NCBI GenBank assembly: GCA_002030015.1 | Contig: LQBH01000009.1 | Location: forward strand, 1 to 41,030 | Reading direction: 5' to 3' | Origin: a delta proteobacterium MLS_D | GTDB taxonomy: Bacteria > Desulfobacterota > Syntrophia > Syntrophales > UBA2210 | Length of the DNA: 41,030 nucleotides | Shown: positions 8,401-15,894 of the stretch, one piece after another | How the letters are laid out: each line of letters begins with the position of its first letter | How positions within the stretch are numbered: position 1 is the stretch's first letter | The notes under the pieces: generated by a model | The model's input: the letters and a program-made list of their open reading frames with translations, nothing else | The model's database searches: none | Told to the model about the DNA's origin: nothing | Program-made: the position numbers and the translations under genes

Positions 8401-8570
8401 GGCTTGTCGTGATCGGCGCCGAGGTAAAGGGCGACATAAGCGATCCCTCGGTCAGGATTACGCCGCTGGACACCATTTCAAAACCTGTTACCGGTATCCT
8501 CCTGAGGACTCTCAGGTTGCCTGTGGATGTCATTCTCACCCCCGAAAAAATAATACCCGGAACGAAATGA
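5415..8570 (+). CDS. AsmA/YhdP-like envelope protein, putative phospholipid transporter
   Basis: This 1051-residue protein has one N-terminal anchor (about 8-25, FLLFVLMVGIWTGVHV) and a very long beta-rich periplasmic region of repeated short strands, typical of the AsmA/TamB/YhdP/VPS13-like repeating-groove proteins. The last 230 residues fit the AsmA-like C-terminal region: GLGGALSLEGHLNGELNALNG, a helix-bearing FTVTNIYRLLTSDRVGF segment, and the amphipathic close VILTPEKIIPG. E. coli YhdP, TamB and YdbH redundantly carry phospholipids to the outer membrane; a similar inner-membrane-anchored bridge is inferred here. At 1051 residues it is between AsmA and YhdP (about 1270) in size. The gene overlaps the macro gene by 4 nt. 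A second AsmA-like gene lies at 38245-41030. Confidence 0.85.
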   Translation: MTLRPTRIAVPVFLLFVLMVGIWTGVHVRAALTSERLASFLEGRLERRFDSEFSIAEVSLSLRGGPEVTMTELLVKNPAVGSMISDKAVIGLSLFSLLRGEIVPVYIELERPVVEVRAPVSIPGAAGGDTLPGLHIREGTLVFGPESNHVVVERVEAIFDNDTRRLTADLLGGKASIDLEKRDGAWRGGGALINVGIGEILTGFGKSSLINLTAEINRDGRSISCETSIEDVFLSWWTEEIGRVDLSFTAGFDHDRLHIDDLAISTPLINLLGEAILEKPEGTVALPEILLRVSMETGSFDYERFVSKLPTRHFPEWLSHLLCDQIRGGTVTITNLRYQGTLGGLASGKDVTRGLVVEGVLSGQRFCAGHDDSIVEDVSGSVEFSEGTLAFRDLAARAGSSIIDSLDLVFHDITNDDMRLSLSLLIDDMKLADFVTAWQASMVPDELYSLFDSFSSPEQGRIGGRVETETDTSLPEPTKIRGEVRLKESSFRWRDQRFTSVSGVAVKKDYDTPLRVTADGHAGGFLVESLKLDIPDPLGDGTYDISFSLPDLSVPGDVVETEGARAFFCGTGRKGAIEGTVTLKADKLGVNGEVFGPRDDIMEGSGFMRLIAGPDPGIELERVRFVTAAGTVIAGGTFSNEGGRVIFSGELDLSEVESGSDNRIHLLEGTVAGQAVIAVETEKAGGFRLLNGRLTCGNAHLLFGDEALVLDGTVTADEEICETTRFSINRNGTTTEATGRLTISAPRHFLGSLVIDGASIGDVLRPSFALPGGFGMDADIIATNVTIRGIPVNTINAGAMLDEKTFRLDKMECLTDSGSVKGMVEIGRDGSGSLDLVVDLKNHDAAGILRALSPTGKSGLGGALSLEGHLNGELNALNGDLSVKVTEGRLRQYAVISKIFTVTNIYRLLTSDRVGFGDEGFTFTSITAQVAIRDGVASFDDFRLESPSIQMSAVGHYRLNEAVIDAVVVIQPLETVDRIINLIPVVNWILLGEEKRLVVIGAEVKGDISDPSVRITPLDTISKPVTGILLRTLRLPVDVILTPEKIIPGTK

Positions 8571-8613
8571 CCGGCGGTAAACGGTATAACCCCCGGGCCG
8601 CAGTTGTTGAGAT

Positions 8614-8639
8614 TGCAGTTGATGCATGCAGTTGATGCA
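8614..8639 (+). repeat. Perfect tandem 13-bp repeat upstream of biotin-carboxylase promoter
   Basis: TGCAGTTGATGCA occurs at 8614-8626 and again at 8627-8639 with no spacer. A degenerate third copy (about 9 of 13 matches) is at 8599-8611. The array ends 2 nt before the -35 box of the promoter at 8642. A 13-bp period is not one helical turn, so the copies sit on different DNA faces. It may bind an activator or repressor; no known operator was recognised. Confidence 0.7.
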
Positions 8640-8641
8640 AC

Positions 8642-8670
8642 TTGACAGTCCTTACGAATATGTGTAGTAT
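8642..8670 (+). promoter_or_regulatory. Sigma70-type promoter for the biotin carboxylase operon
   Basis: A consensus TTGACA (8642-8647) is separated by 17 nt from TAGTAT (8665-8670, four of six). Transcription would start near 8677, about 32 nt before the ATG at 8709. It is the only good promoter in the 138-nt gap after the AsmA-like gene. Confidence 0.75.
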
Positions 8671-8708
8671 TCCGCACTTCCGAAAAAAGTTAAATAAAAG
8701 AGTAATCA

Positions 8709-10166
8709 ATGGGAAAAAGTAAAAAAATAGAAAAGATACTTGTCGCGAACCGGGGCGAAATAGCCCTTCGCATCATACGAACCGTGAAAGAACTGGGCAT
8801 GACGGCGGTCAGCGTTTACGAGAAGCCCGATTCCAACGCCCTGTTCATCCGTTTTGCCGACCAGGCGATTTTAATTGGTGACGGACCCCGTAAAGATTAT
8901 CTGGATATCGATCGTATTCTCTGGGCGGCGAGGGTCAGCGGAGCCGACGCGATTCACCCGGGTTACGGTTTTCTTTCCGAAAATCCCAATTTTTCAGAGG
9001 CATGCGAGAAGGCGGGGGTCAATTTTATCGGTCCCCCGCCCGACGTTATGTGCAATCTGAGTGACAAGGTCGTGGCCCGCGGCATCATGGAAAAAGCGGG
9101 AATTCCGTTTATACCCGGGACGTCGGATCTGTCGCATGGTGATGAAGGTGTCCGGGAGGCCCTGGAGTTCGCTGAAAAACACCGCTATCCTCTCATGCTG
9201 AAAGCATCGGCCGGAGGCGGTGGGCGGGGCATTCGAAAAATAACGAACCGGGAAGAACTGGTCGCCCAGATTCCCGCCGCAATGGCGGAAGCCAAATCCG
9301 CTTTCAACGATGATCGTGTCTACGTGGAAAAATGCATTATTGAACCGCGACACGTGGAAGTGCAGATTCTTGCCGATGATCACGGAACGGTGCTGCACCT
9401 GGGGACCCGCGATTGTTCGATTCAACGACGTCACCAGAAACTTCTCGAGGTGGCGCCCGCCGAACTCCCGGTTGATGTGGCCGAGAGGATCTGCGAGACA
9501 GCCGTGGAGGCGGCCAGGAATGCCGGTTATCGGAGTGCCGGAACAGTCGAATTTCTTGTTGATTCCTCTACCAACGAGTTCTGGTTTATGGAAATGAACA
9601 CCCGCCTTCAGGTGGAACATACCGTAACGGAAGTTCTCACCGGCGTCGATATCGTCAGGGAGCAGATAGAAATAGCCAACGGCAAACAGCTGAATTTGAC
9701 GGAAGTTCCCTCTGAGATGCTGGGCAAGGCAATACAGGTCCGCATCAATGCCGAAGATCCGAAAAATAATTTTATGCCTGAAGGCGGCAAACAGGTGGCT
9801 GTCTACCAGTCACCCGGCGGGCCCGGCATACGGCTCGATGGTATCGCCTACCAGGGTTACAAGGTACCGACGGAATACGACTCGTTGCTCGTAAAAATGA
9901 CTGTCCGCGGGTATAACTGGGAACAGACGGTGCAGCGGTTGCGGCGCGCCCTGAACGACTTCCTGATCGTGGGACCGAAAACGACGATTCCTTTCTACCT
10001 GTCGATTTGTGACGAGCCGGATTTCATGCAGGGAGTGTTCGATACATCCTATCTGGAAAAACACCCGGAAATTTTCGATTACCCGGACAGGGAACGGGAA
10101 GTGGCGAAACTGTCGCGTTTAATCGCGGAAATTCACGCAAAGAAAATAAATCCCTATGCTTATTAA
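8709..10166 (+). CDS. Biotin carboxylase subunit (PycA/AccC type)
   Basis: This 485-residue subunit carboxylates biotin with ATP and bicarbonate. It has the three usual parts: N-terminal domain (KILVANRGEIALRIIRT, 9-25), ATP-grasp domain with its glycine loop (KASAGGGGRGIRK, 165-177) and the EMNTRLQVEH active-site motif (295-304), and the C-terminal domain. Family residues such as HPGYGFLSEN (83-92) are intact. PycA, AccC and acyl-CoA carboxylase subunits look alike, so the substrate is set by the partner. The next gene is a carboxyltransferase fused to a biotin carrier, 30 nt downstream, so this is most like the two-subunit pyruvate carboxylase arrangement. A tail of about 35 residues beyond the normal AccC end is rich in charged residues. 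Both genes share the promoter at 8642-8670. Confidence 0.92.
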   Translation: MGKSKKIEKILVANRGEIALRIIRTVKELGMTAVSVYEKPDSNALFIRFADQAILIGDGPRKDYLDIDRILWAARVSGADAIHPGYGFLSENPNFSEACEKAGVNFIGPPPDVMCNLSDKVVARGIMEKAGIPFIPGTSDLSHGDEGVREALEFAEKHRYPLMLKASAGGGGRGIRKITNREELVAQIPAAMAEAKSAFNDDRVYVEKCIIEPRHVEVQILADDHGTVLHLGTRDCSIQRRHQKLLEVAPAELPVDVAERICETAVEAARNAGYRSAGTVEFLVDSSTNEFWFMEMNTRLQVEHTVTEVLTGVDIVREQIEIANGKQLNLTEVPSEMLGKAIQVRINAEDPKNNFMPEGGKQVAVYQSPGGPGIRLDGIAYQGYKVPTEYDSLLVKMTVRGYNWEQTVQRLRRALNDFLIVGPKTTIPFYLSICDEPDFMQGVFDTSYLEKHPEIFDYPDREREVAKLSRLIAEIHAKKINPYAY

Positions 10167-10196
10167 CGGCAGGGAACGATACCTACAGGATTGTAC

Positions 10197-12143
10197 ATGA
10201 GCGATAATAATAATTTCAGTATAGAAGAACGAATTACTCCGAAAGAGCTTGAAGAAAAGGGCGTTGCCGCCGTTCTCGATAAAGTCCGGCGGACGGAGGG
10301 ATATTATGTCACCAACACGGAGCGGGATCTCTCACAGTCAGACTTTAAAAACCGCATCATGCCTCACACGCAGATAATGGTGTCGTGGGAACGCAACGAA
10401 GCGGGGTTTTTTTCGCTCGAAATAACGGGGGGCGCCTCCGTTCACGTGGACATGCTCCGCAAACAGATGAATCCACTTGAAAAACTGGAGATCCTGAGCA
10501 GCGTCATGCCGGATTTGATGTTCCAGACACTCTGCAGGGGGATCAACCTTTTTGGATACCGCCCCTATCCCGACAACGTGGTCAGGATGACGGTGGAGAG
10601 CTTTGCCCGGTATGTTCATGTCTGGCGCGTATTCGATTTCCTCAACTATATTCCCAACATGAAAGCTGTGTTCGAAGAGGTGAAAAAGGCAAACCGCGTT
10701 CTCGAGCCGTCTATCTGTTTTTCGACGGGTCCGGAACATACCGATAAATATTATGTTGAAAAAGTAAAAGAAATAATTGACGTAACGGGTAAGGATATAA
10801 TCCTTTGTATTAAGAACCACGGCGGGCTCGGAACACCCCGAAGAATCGGGGAACTGGTAAGGTCCATTGTCGACGTATTTCCGGATCTGGTTATTCACTA
10901 TCATGGCCACAATACTGACGGTAACGACATCGGCAGAATTATCGAGGCCGTCATAAACGGCGCAAAAATTATCGATGCTTCCGATCACGCGCTAACCGGT
11001 TTCTACGGTCCGCCGCCGCTGCTCTCCGTGGTTGACACGCTTAACGATTACGGATATCGAGCAGCCGGTCTGGACAGGCAGAAGCTGATCGATGCTTCAA
11101 ACCGTCTGCGGCCCGAGCGGAAATATTACAGTGATTTCGAATCGCAGTTTTTCGGCTTCGATCCGACGGCGCAGACGCACAAGCTGCCCGGCGGCGCGAC
11201 GGGTTCAAGTTTCGAGCAGGCGACGAAGGGCGGGTTTCTCGAACAAATGCCGGAAATTCTTCAGCATGAACTTCCTCAAGTACAGCGGGAACTTGGCAAC
11301 TGGTGGAGCGTGACGCCGGGATCGCAGATACTGTGGACAACCGCAGTCAATAATGTCCTCGAGGGAAAACGTTATGTGAACGCAAACGACGACTTGAAAA
11401 ATCTCATGCTGGGCCGATACGGCGATCTTCCCTTCTACTGGCCGTCGGACGAGATATACGAAGCGGTTTTCGGTTCCGACTGGAAGACAATCGTTGATGA
11501 AGAAAAGGGCTACCAGCAGATTACCGATATCGATATCGACATTGAGCGGCGGGTTCTTGAAAAACGGCTCGGCCGCCCTGCAACGGATGACGAGCTGGTG
11601 CTTTACCTGCAGCATCCGAACGATGCCGTCGCATTTTTTAAATTCGAAGAGCAGTTCGGAAAAACATGGGTGCTGCCACCGAAGATATGGTTCAGAAGAG
11701 GCGGGTTCAATCTGGGAGATGTCTTTGAATTCACGGATTATTTCGGAAAAAACCACATTATTGAAATCGGTCCCATGCGCAGGACCAAGGCGGGCGATGC
11801 CGTAACCTACCTGATCGTGGATCACCACCCTGAACCGATCCTCACGGAAATGGAACAGGAAGGGGAGACGGGTGAGCGGAAACGCACATTGACGGCGAAA
11901 GAAATCAATGAACTGGCACAATCCGGGGATGTACGATCACCTCTCAAGGGAGTCGTAAACGCTGTTCCCGCCAATGAAGGTGAAGATATCGCGGCCGGAC
12001 AGGTACTTATTGTTCTTGAAGCCATGAAAATGCTGAATAACGTTGAATCGAAAATTAGTGGCAAAGTAACGGAAATTTTGGTATCTCCCGGTGACGATGT
12101 TGATGTGGGCGATCCTCTCGTAATGGTTGAACAGAGGAAGTAG
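10197..12143 (+). CDS. Divergent carboxyltransferase plus biotin carrier subunit (PycB-like)
   Basis: The 648-residue protein contains a TIM-barrel carboxyltransferase domain of the pyruvate carboxylase/oxaloacetate decarboxylase family and a C-terminal biotinyl domain with EAMKM (biotin lysine about 611). Several landmarks are kept: D44 in RDLSQS, CRGINLFGY (substrate arginine), CIKNHGG (lysine expected to be carboxylated) and HYHGHN (metal histidines). Others differ: the usual RDAHQS is RDLSQS, IKDMAG is IKNHGG, HTHD is HGHN, and the PGGxxxNL loop is LPGGATGSSF. The substrate may therefore not be pyruvate; 2-oxo acids or acyl-CoAs are alternatives. ATG 10197 has AGGA 6 nt upstream; an upstream TTG at 10191 lies on that site. 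Paired with the biotin carboxylase 30 nt upstream. Confidence 0.85.
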   Translation: MSDNNNFSIEERITPKELEEKGVAAVLDKVRRTEGYYVTNTERDLSQSDFKNRIMPHTQIMVSWERNEAGFFSLEITGGASVHVDMLRKQMNPLEKLEILSSVMPDLMFQTLCRGINLFGYRPYPDNVVRMTVESFARYVHVWRVFDFLNYIPNMKAVFEEVKKANRVLEPSICFSTGPEHTDKYYVEKVKEIIDVTGKDIILCIKNHGGLGTPRRIGELVRSIVDVFPDLVIHYHGHNTDGNDIGRIIEAVINGAKIIDASDHALTGFYGPPPLLSVVDTLNDYGYRAAGLDRQKLIDASNRLRPERKYYSDFESQFFGFDPTAQTHKLPGGATGSSFEQATKGGFLEQMPEILQHELPQVQRELGNWWSVTPGSQILWTTAVNNVLEGKRYVNANDDLKNLMLGRYGDLPFYWPSDEIYEAVFGSDWKTIVDEEKGYQQITDIDIDIERRVLEKRLGRPATDDELVLYLQHPNDAVAFFKFEEQFGKTWVLPPKIWFRRGGFNLGDVFEFTDYFGKNHIIEIGPMRRTKAGDAVTYLIVDHHPEPILTEMEQEGETGERKRTLTAKEINELAQSGDVRSPLKGVVNAVPANEGEDIAAGQVLIVLEAMKMLNNVESKISGKVTEILVSPGDDVDVGDPLVMVEQRK

Positions 12144-12316
12144 CGGCCACAAGCTCTTTTCCGTACTATAAAATGGATGACGTACCATGTGCCGGGTGTA
12201 GCGGGCGGGTTTTTGTTTACTCCCTCGAATCACCTGAGAGAGTCGTTCAGCGCGGTTCAAGTATTCTGCAGAGGTGAACAGTCGTCGCGACGTCCGGCAT
12301 GTGTAAAGGAAGGAAG
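12144..12316. other. Intergenic region before M23 peptidase gene
   Basis: This 173-bp gap holds no gene I can support. A GC-rich run followed by TTTTTG near 12205-12217 is reminiscent of a terminator, but I could not draw a convincing stem. No promoter with both hexamers was seen. The purine-rich ribosome site for the M23 gene is at 12305-12316. Confidence 0.4.
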
Positions 12317-13225
12317 ATGAAAAGAGGACGAATCACCTTTCTGATTATTCCGCAGGGTCAGGGCACTGTCCGCGAAGTTAAAATATCGACCGTACTCATC
12401 CGGGGAGTTATCTGTCTCTTTATAGCTGCTCTCGCCGCCACCGCCTACCTGGCAAGCGAGTATGTTGAAAACCGAAAAAACCTCGCGCTTATCGACGAAC
12501 TTCAGGAAGCTAACCAGAAGCAGGGCGATAGTCTTCGGGTGCTGATGAGAAAGGTGGACTGCTTTGAAAAGCGGATCGCCCAACTCAATGATTTCGATCG
12601 AAAAATCAGGATCATGTCGAACCTTGAAGTGCCAGAGGAAGAGGAGGAGGGACTCTTCGGCGTTGGTGGTTCGATCCCCGACGAGGAAACGCCCGAATCC
12701 AGAATATCGTCCATGGAGTCTGATCTGATTGATGAAATTCAGCGGGACATCGATCAGCTGCTCGAAGAAACATCGGAACGCGAGCGAAGTTTTCGGGAGC
12801 TTGTTGAGTATCTGAAAACGCAGCAATCGATACTGGCCCGCACGCCGTCGATATGGCCGGTCGTCGGATGGGTAACCTCTGAATTCGGTTATCGAAAATC
12901 TCCTTTTACCGGTCGACGGGAATTTCATAACGGCATCGACATAGCGACCCGTCACGGCAAGGAGATAGTCGCTCCTGCTGACGGGATAGTGAGTAAAGCG
13001 GGCAGCAACCGGTATATTGGCAATTATGTATGGATCGATCACGGCGACGGGACTGTGACAATTTATGGTCATCTTTGCGACCAGATCATGGAAGCCGAGC
13101 AGATCGTGAAACGGGGGGATGTCATTGGTCACGTGGGAAACAGCGGGCGCAGCACCGGGCCCCATCTCCACTACGGTGTCATGGTCGACGGAGAGTACGT
13201 GAATCCGCGACGCTATCTCTTCTAA
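12317..13225 (+). CDS. M23-family peptidoglycan endopeptidase, membrane-anchored
   Basis: The 302-residue protein has a short basic N-terminus, one membrane segment (about 27-45), a coiled-coil region (about 50-165, with an acidic EEEEEG stretch at 107-112) and a C-terminal LytM/M23 domain (about 180-300). Unlike the NlpD-like protein at 2075, the zinc site is complete: HNGID (H204, D208), the catalytic GHL (H252) and HLH (H283, H285). It should cut peptide cross-bridges in the periplasm, and the coiled coil may direct partners or pairing, as in EnvC/MepM-like enzymes. ATG 12317 follows a strong AAAGGAAGGAAG site; an ATG at 12299 is worse. It lies 90 nt before secA, with a terminator between them. 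Confidence 0.92.
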   Translation: MKRGRITFLIIPQGQGTVREVKISTVLIRGVICLFIAALAATAYLASEYVENRKNLALIDELQEANQKQGDSLRVLMRKVDCFEKRIAQLNDFDRKIRIMSNLEVPEEEEEGLFGVGGSIPDEETPESRISSMESDLIDEIQRDIDQLLEETSERERSFRELVEYLKTQQSILARTPSIWPVVGWVTSEFGYRKSPFTGRREFHNGIDIATRHGKEIVAPADGIVSKAGSNRYIGNYVWIDHGDGTVTIYGHLCDQIMEAEQIVKRGDVIGHVGNSGRSTGPHLHYGVMVDGEYVNPRRYLF

Positions 13226-13275
13226 CGTTTCTTCGGAAGGGAAAAGAGCGGTCCGCGGTTTTGAGCGTGATCCGT

Positions 13276-13304
13276 CCCGGCGTGTATTGACGCCGGGCTT
13301 TTTT
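13276..13304 (+). terminator. Intrinsic terminator between M23 peptidase and secA
   Basis: CCCGGCGT (13276-13283) pairs perfectly with ACGCCGGG (13290-13297) across a 6-nt loop, followed by C and a six-T run (13299-13304). It sits only 12 nt before the secA start codon, within the space where a secA promoter would be expected. Confidence 0.82.
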
Positions 13305-13315
13305 ATGAGGGGTAT

Positions 13316-15844
13316 ATGTTCAATTATTTGATGAAGAAAATTGTCGGCAGCAAAAACGACCGGGAATTAAAGAGGTTGTGGCTGTACGTGAATGAAGTCA
13401 ACGAGCTGGAGCCGTCTATACAGGCGCTTTCCGATGACGAGTTGAAGGGGGCCACGGCACGCTTCAAGGAAAAACTCGACCAGGGGGCGGACCTGGAGGA
13501 TATTTTGGTGGAAGCATTCGCCGTGGTCCGCGAGACAGCGTACCGAACCCTGGGTATGCGGCCGTTCGATGTGCAGGTACTGGGCGGCCTTGTCCTGCAT
13601 GAAGGAAAGATCGCGGAAATGAAAACGGGCGAAGGGAAAACCCTTGCCGCAACGATGCCCGTGTATCTCAACGCCTTGACCGGGCGGGGAGTGCACGTGG
13701 TCACCGTCAACGATTACCTGGCACGACGCGACGCAGAATGGATGGGACCGATCTACACCTTTCTCGGTCTTTCCGTGGGAAATATCGTTCACGGCATGGA
13801 CGACGTCGCCAGAAGAAACGCCTACCAAAGTGACATAACTTACGGGACTAACAACGAGTTCGGATTCGACTATCTTCGCGATAATATGAAGTTTTCCATT
13901 GACGATTACGTGCAGCGCGATTTTTACTACGCAATTGTCGACGAGGTGGACAGCATTCTGATCGACGAGGCCCGAACGCCGCTTATCATATCCGGTCCAT
14001 CCGAAGAATCCACCGACAAGTACGTTCGAATCAACAGGGTTATTCCGAGTCTGCAGAAAGAAACCGATTATTCCATCGACGAGAAGAGTCGAACGGTCGT
14101 GCTGACCGAGGAAGGCGTTGCGAAGGTTGAAGGACTGCTGAAAGTTCAGAATCTCTACGATCCCCGTAACATCGAGATTTTGCACCACGTCAACCAGGCC
14201 CTGAAAGCCCATACGCTGTTCAAGCGGGACGTGGATTATCTCGTGAAAGACAACCAGGTCGTTATCGTCGATGAATTCACCGGTCGTGTTATGCCGGGTC
14301 GCCGCTACAGCGACGGCCTGCACCAGGCGCTGGAGGCGAAGGAACACGTCAAGGTTGAACAGGAGAATCAGACCTACGCCTCGATAACTTTCCAGAATTA
14401 TTTCAGAATGTACGAGAAACTGGCAGGCATGACGGGGACCGCCGACACGGAAGCAACTGAATTCAAAAAGATATACAACCTCGAGGTCGTGGTGGTTCCC
14501 ACGAATATGCCCATGATCCGCGTCGATCATGCCGATGTGATCTACAAGACGGAAAAAGAAAAGTTCGATGCCATTGTGGAGGAAATCCACGAACTGCATA
14601 ACATCGGAAGGCCCGTTCTGGTGGGAACCATTTCCATCGAAAAATCAGAACTTTTGAGCAAACACTTAAAGAAGGTCGGCATCAAGCACAATATTTTGAA
14701 CGCGAAAAACCACGAAAAAGAAGCTGAAGTCATAGCCGAGGCCGGCCAGTGGGGTGCCGTGACCATATCGACCAACATGGCGGGACGCGGGACCGACATC
14801 AAGCTCGGAGACGGAGTGGCGGACATAGGAGGCCTTCATATCCTCGGTACGGAACGCCACGAGAGCCGTCGCATTGACAACCAGCTGCGGGGCCGGTCGG
14901 GAAGGCAGGGCGACAAGGGGTCTTCACGCTTTTACCTTTCCCTCGAGGACGACTTGCTCCGGATATTTGGCGCAGAACGGATAAGCTCACTCATGGACCG
15001 CATCGGTGTCGAAGAAGGCGAACCCATTGAGCACGGCCTCATTTCGAAGGCGATCGAAAATGCTCAGAGGCGCGTGGAAGGGCAGAACTTCGACATACGG
15101 AAGCACCTGCTGGAATACGATGACGTCATGAACCGCCAGCGGGAGGTCATTTACAAGCAGCGTCGCGATATTCTCGCGGGGACCGACCTGTGGAGTACTG
15201 TCTACGAAATCACGGAAGAGCTTGTCGAAGACCTGGTCGATGCATTTATGGGCGAAAAGCAGCATTCCGACGAGTGGAACCTGAAGGGTCTCGACGATCT
15301 CGTGTTAAAGCAGTTTTCTCTGCGCCCTGGTTTTGCAGAACGTGACAGGGGCGGCCTGACCCGTGAGGGAGTGGCCGACGAGATCATGGGTGCGGTGCGG
15401 AAACTTTTCGAGAAAAAGGAGCAGGATTTCGGAAAACCTATAATGGACCAGATCGCCAGGCTGATAATGCTTCAGTCGCTTGACAGTCACTGGAAAGATC
15501 ACCTGCTGTCCATGGATCATCTCAAGGAGGGAATCGGACTCAGAGGATACGCCCAGAAAGATCCCATAAGGGAATACCAGCGGGAAGGCTACGACATGTT
15601 CATGGACATGGTGGCGGCCGTTAAATCGAGCTCTATTGAAAAGCTGTGCCTCGTGCAGGTGCGTCGCGAGGATGACCTGACGGAAATGGAACAGAAGAGA
15701 GAACGGGAATACGTGATGAGCCGCGGAGATCACGACGCCCGTTCCACGACCGTCCGCCGCAAGGGGAAAAAGGTGGGAAGAAACGATCCCTGCCCATGCG
15801 GCAGCGGAAAGAAATACAAACACTGCTGTGGAGCAGGGTTGTAA
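13316..15844 (+). CDS. secA: Preprotein translocase motor ATPase SecA
   Basis: SecA is the ATPase that pushes preproteins through SecYEG. The 842-residue product has the Walker A GEGKT at 105-109, the DEVD motif at 209-212 (followed by DSILIDEAR), a complete second helicase-like domain ([19 protein letters not shown]), the helical scaffold region with [26 protein letters not shown]-type sequence, and a C-terminal zinc-binding SEC-C tail ([13 protein letters not shown]) after a basic stretch. The C-terminus binds SecB or lipids. ATG 13316 has GAGGGG 3-5 nt upstream, a short spacing. The gene follows a terminator by 12 nt and precedes argJ by 50 nt. The source of its transcript is unclear from the sequence. 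Confidence 0.97.
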   Translation: MFNYLMKKIVGSKNDRELKRLWLYVNEVNELEPSIQALSDDELKGATARFKEKLDQGADLEDILVEAFAVVRETAYRTLGMRPFDVQVLGGLVLHEGKIAEMKTGEGKTLAATMPVYLNALTGRGVHVVTVNDYLARRDAEWMGPIYTFLGLSVGNIVHGMDDVARRNAYQSDITYGTNNEFGFDYLRDNMKFSIDDYVQRDFYYAIVDEVDSILIDEARTPLIISGPSEESTDKYVRINRVIPSLQKETDYSIDEKSRTVVLTEEGVAKVEGLLKVQNLYDPRNIEILHHVNQALKAHTLFKRDVDYLVKDNQVVIVDEFTGRVMPGRRYSDGLHQALEAKEHVKVEQENQTYASITFQNYFRMYEKLAGMTGTADTEATEFKKIYNLEVVVVPTNMPMIRVDHADVIYKTEKEKFDAIVEEIHELHNIGRPVLVGTISIEKSELLSKHLKKVGIKHNILNAKNHEKEAEVIAEAGQWGAVTISTNMAGRGTDIKLGDGVADIGGLHILGTERHESRRIDNQLRGRSGRQGDKGSSRFYLSLEDDLLRIFGAERISSLMDRIGVEEGEPIEHGLISKAIENAQRRVEGQNFDIRKHLLEYDDVMNRQREVIYKQRRDILAGTDLWSTVYEITEELVEDLVDAFMGEKQHSDEWNLKGLDDLVLKQFSLRPGFAERDRGGLTREGVADEIMGAVRKLFEKKEQDFGKPIMDQIARLIMLQSLDSHWKDHLLSMDHLKEGIGLRGYAQKDPIREYQREGYDMFMDMVAAVKSSSIEKLCLVQVRREDDLTEMEQKREREYVMSRGDHDARSTTVRRKGKKVGRNDPCPCGSGKKYKHCCGAGL

Positions 15845-15894
15845 AAAATAATCCGGCGTCGTCCGGAAGGACGGCGGCGTGCGCAGGAGCATAC

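Noticed and set aside
12257-13171. A 304-codon open frame antisense to the M23 peptidase
   Set aside because: No start signal or known motif; the plus-strand M23 gene has complete catalytic motifs.
13367-14599. A 410-codon open frame antisense to secA
   Set aside because: It is a mirror of secA codon structure in a GC-rich gene; no ribosome site, no domain and the secA sequence is fully convincing.
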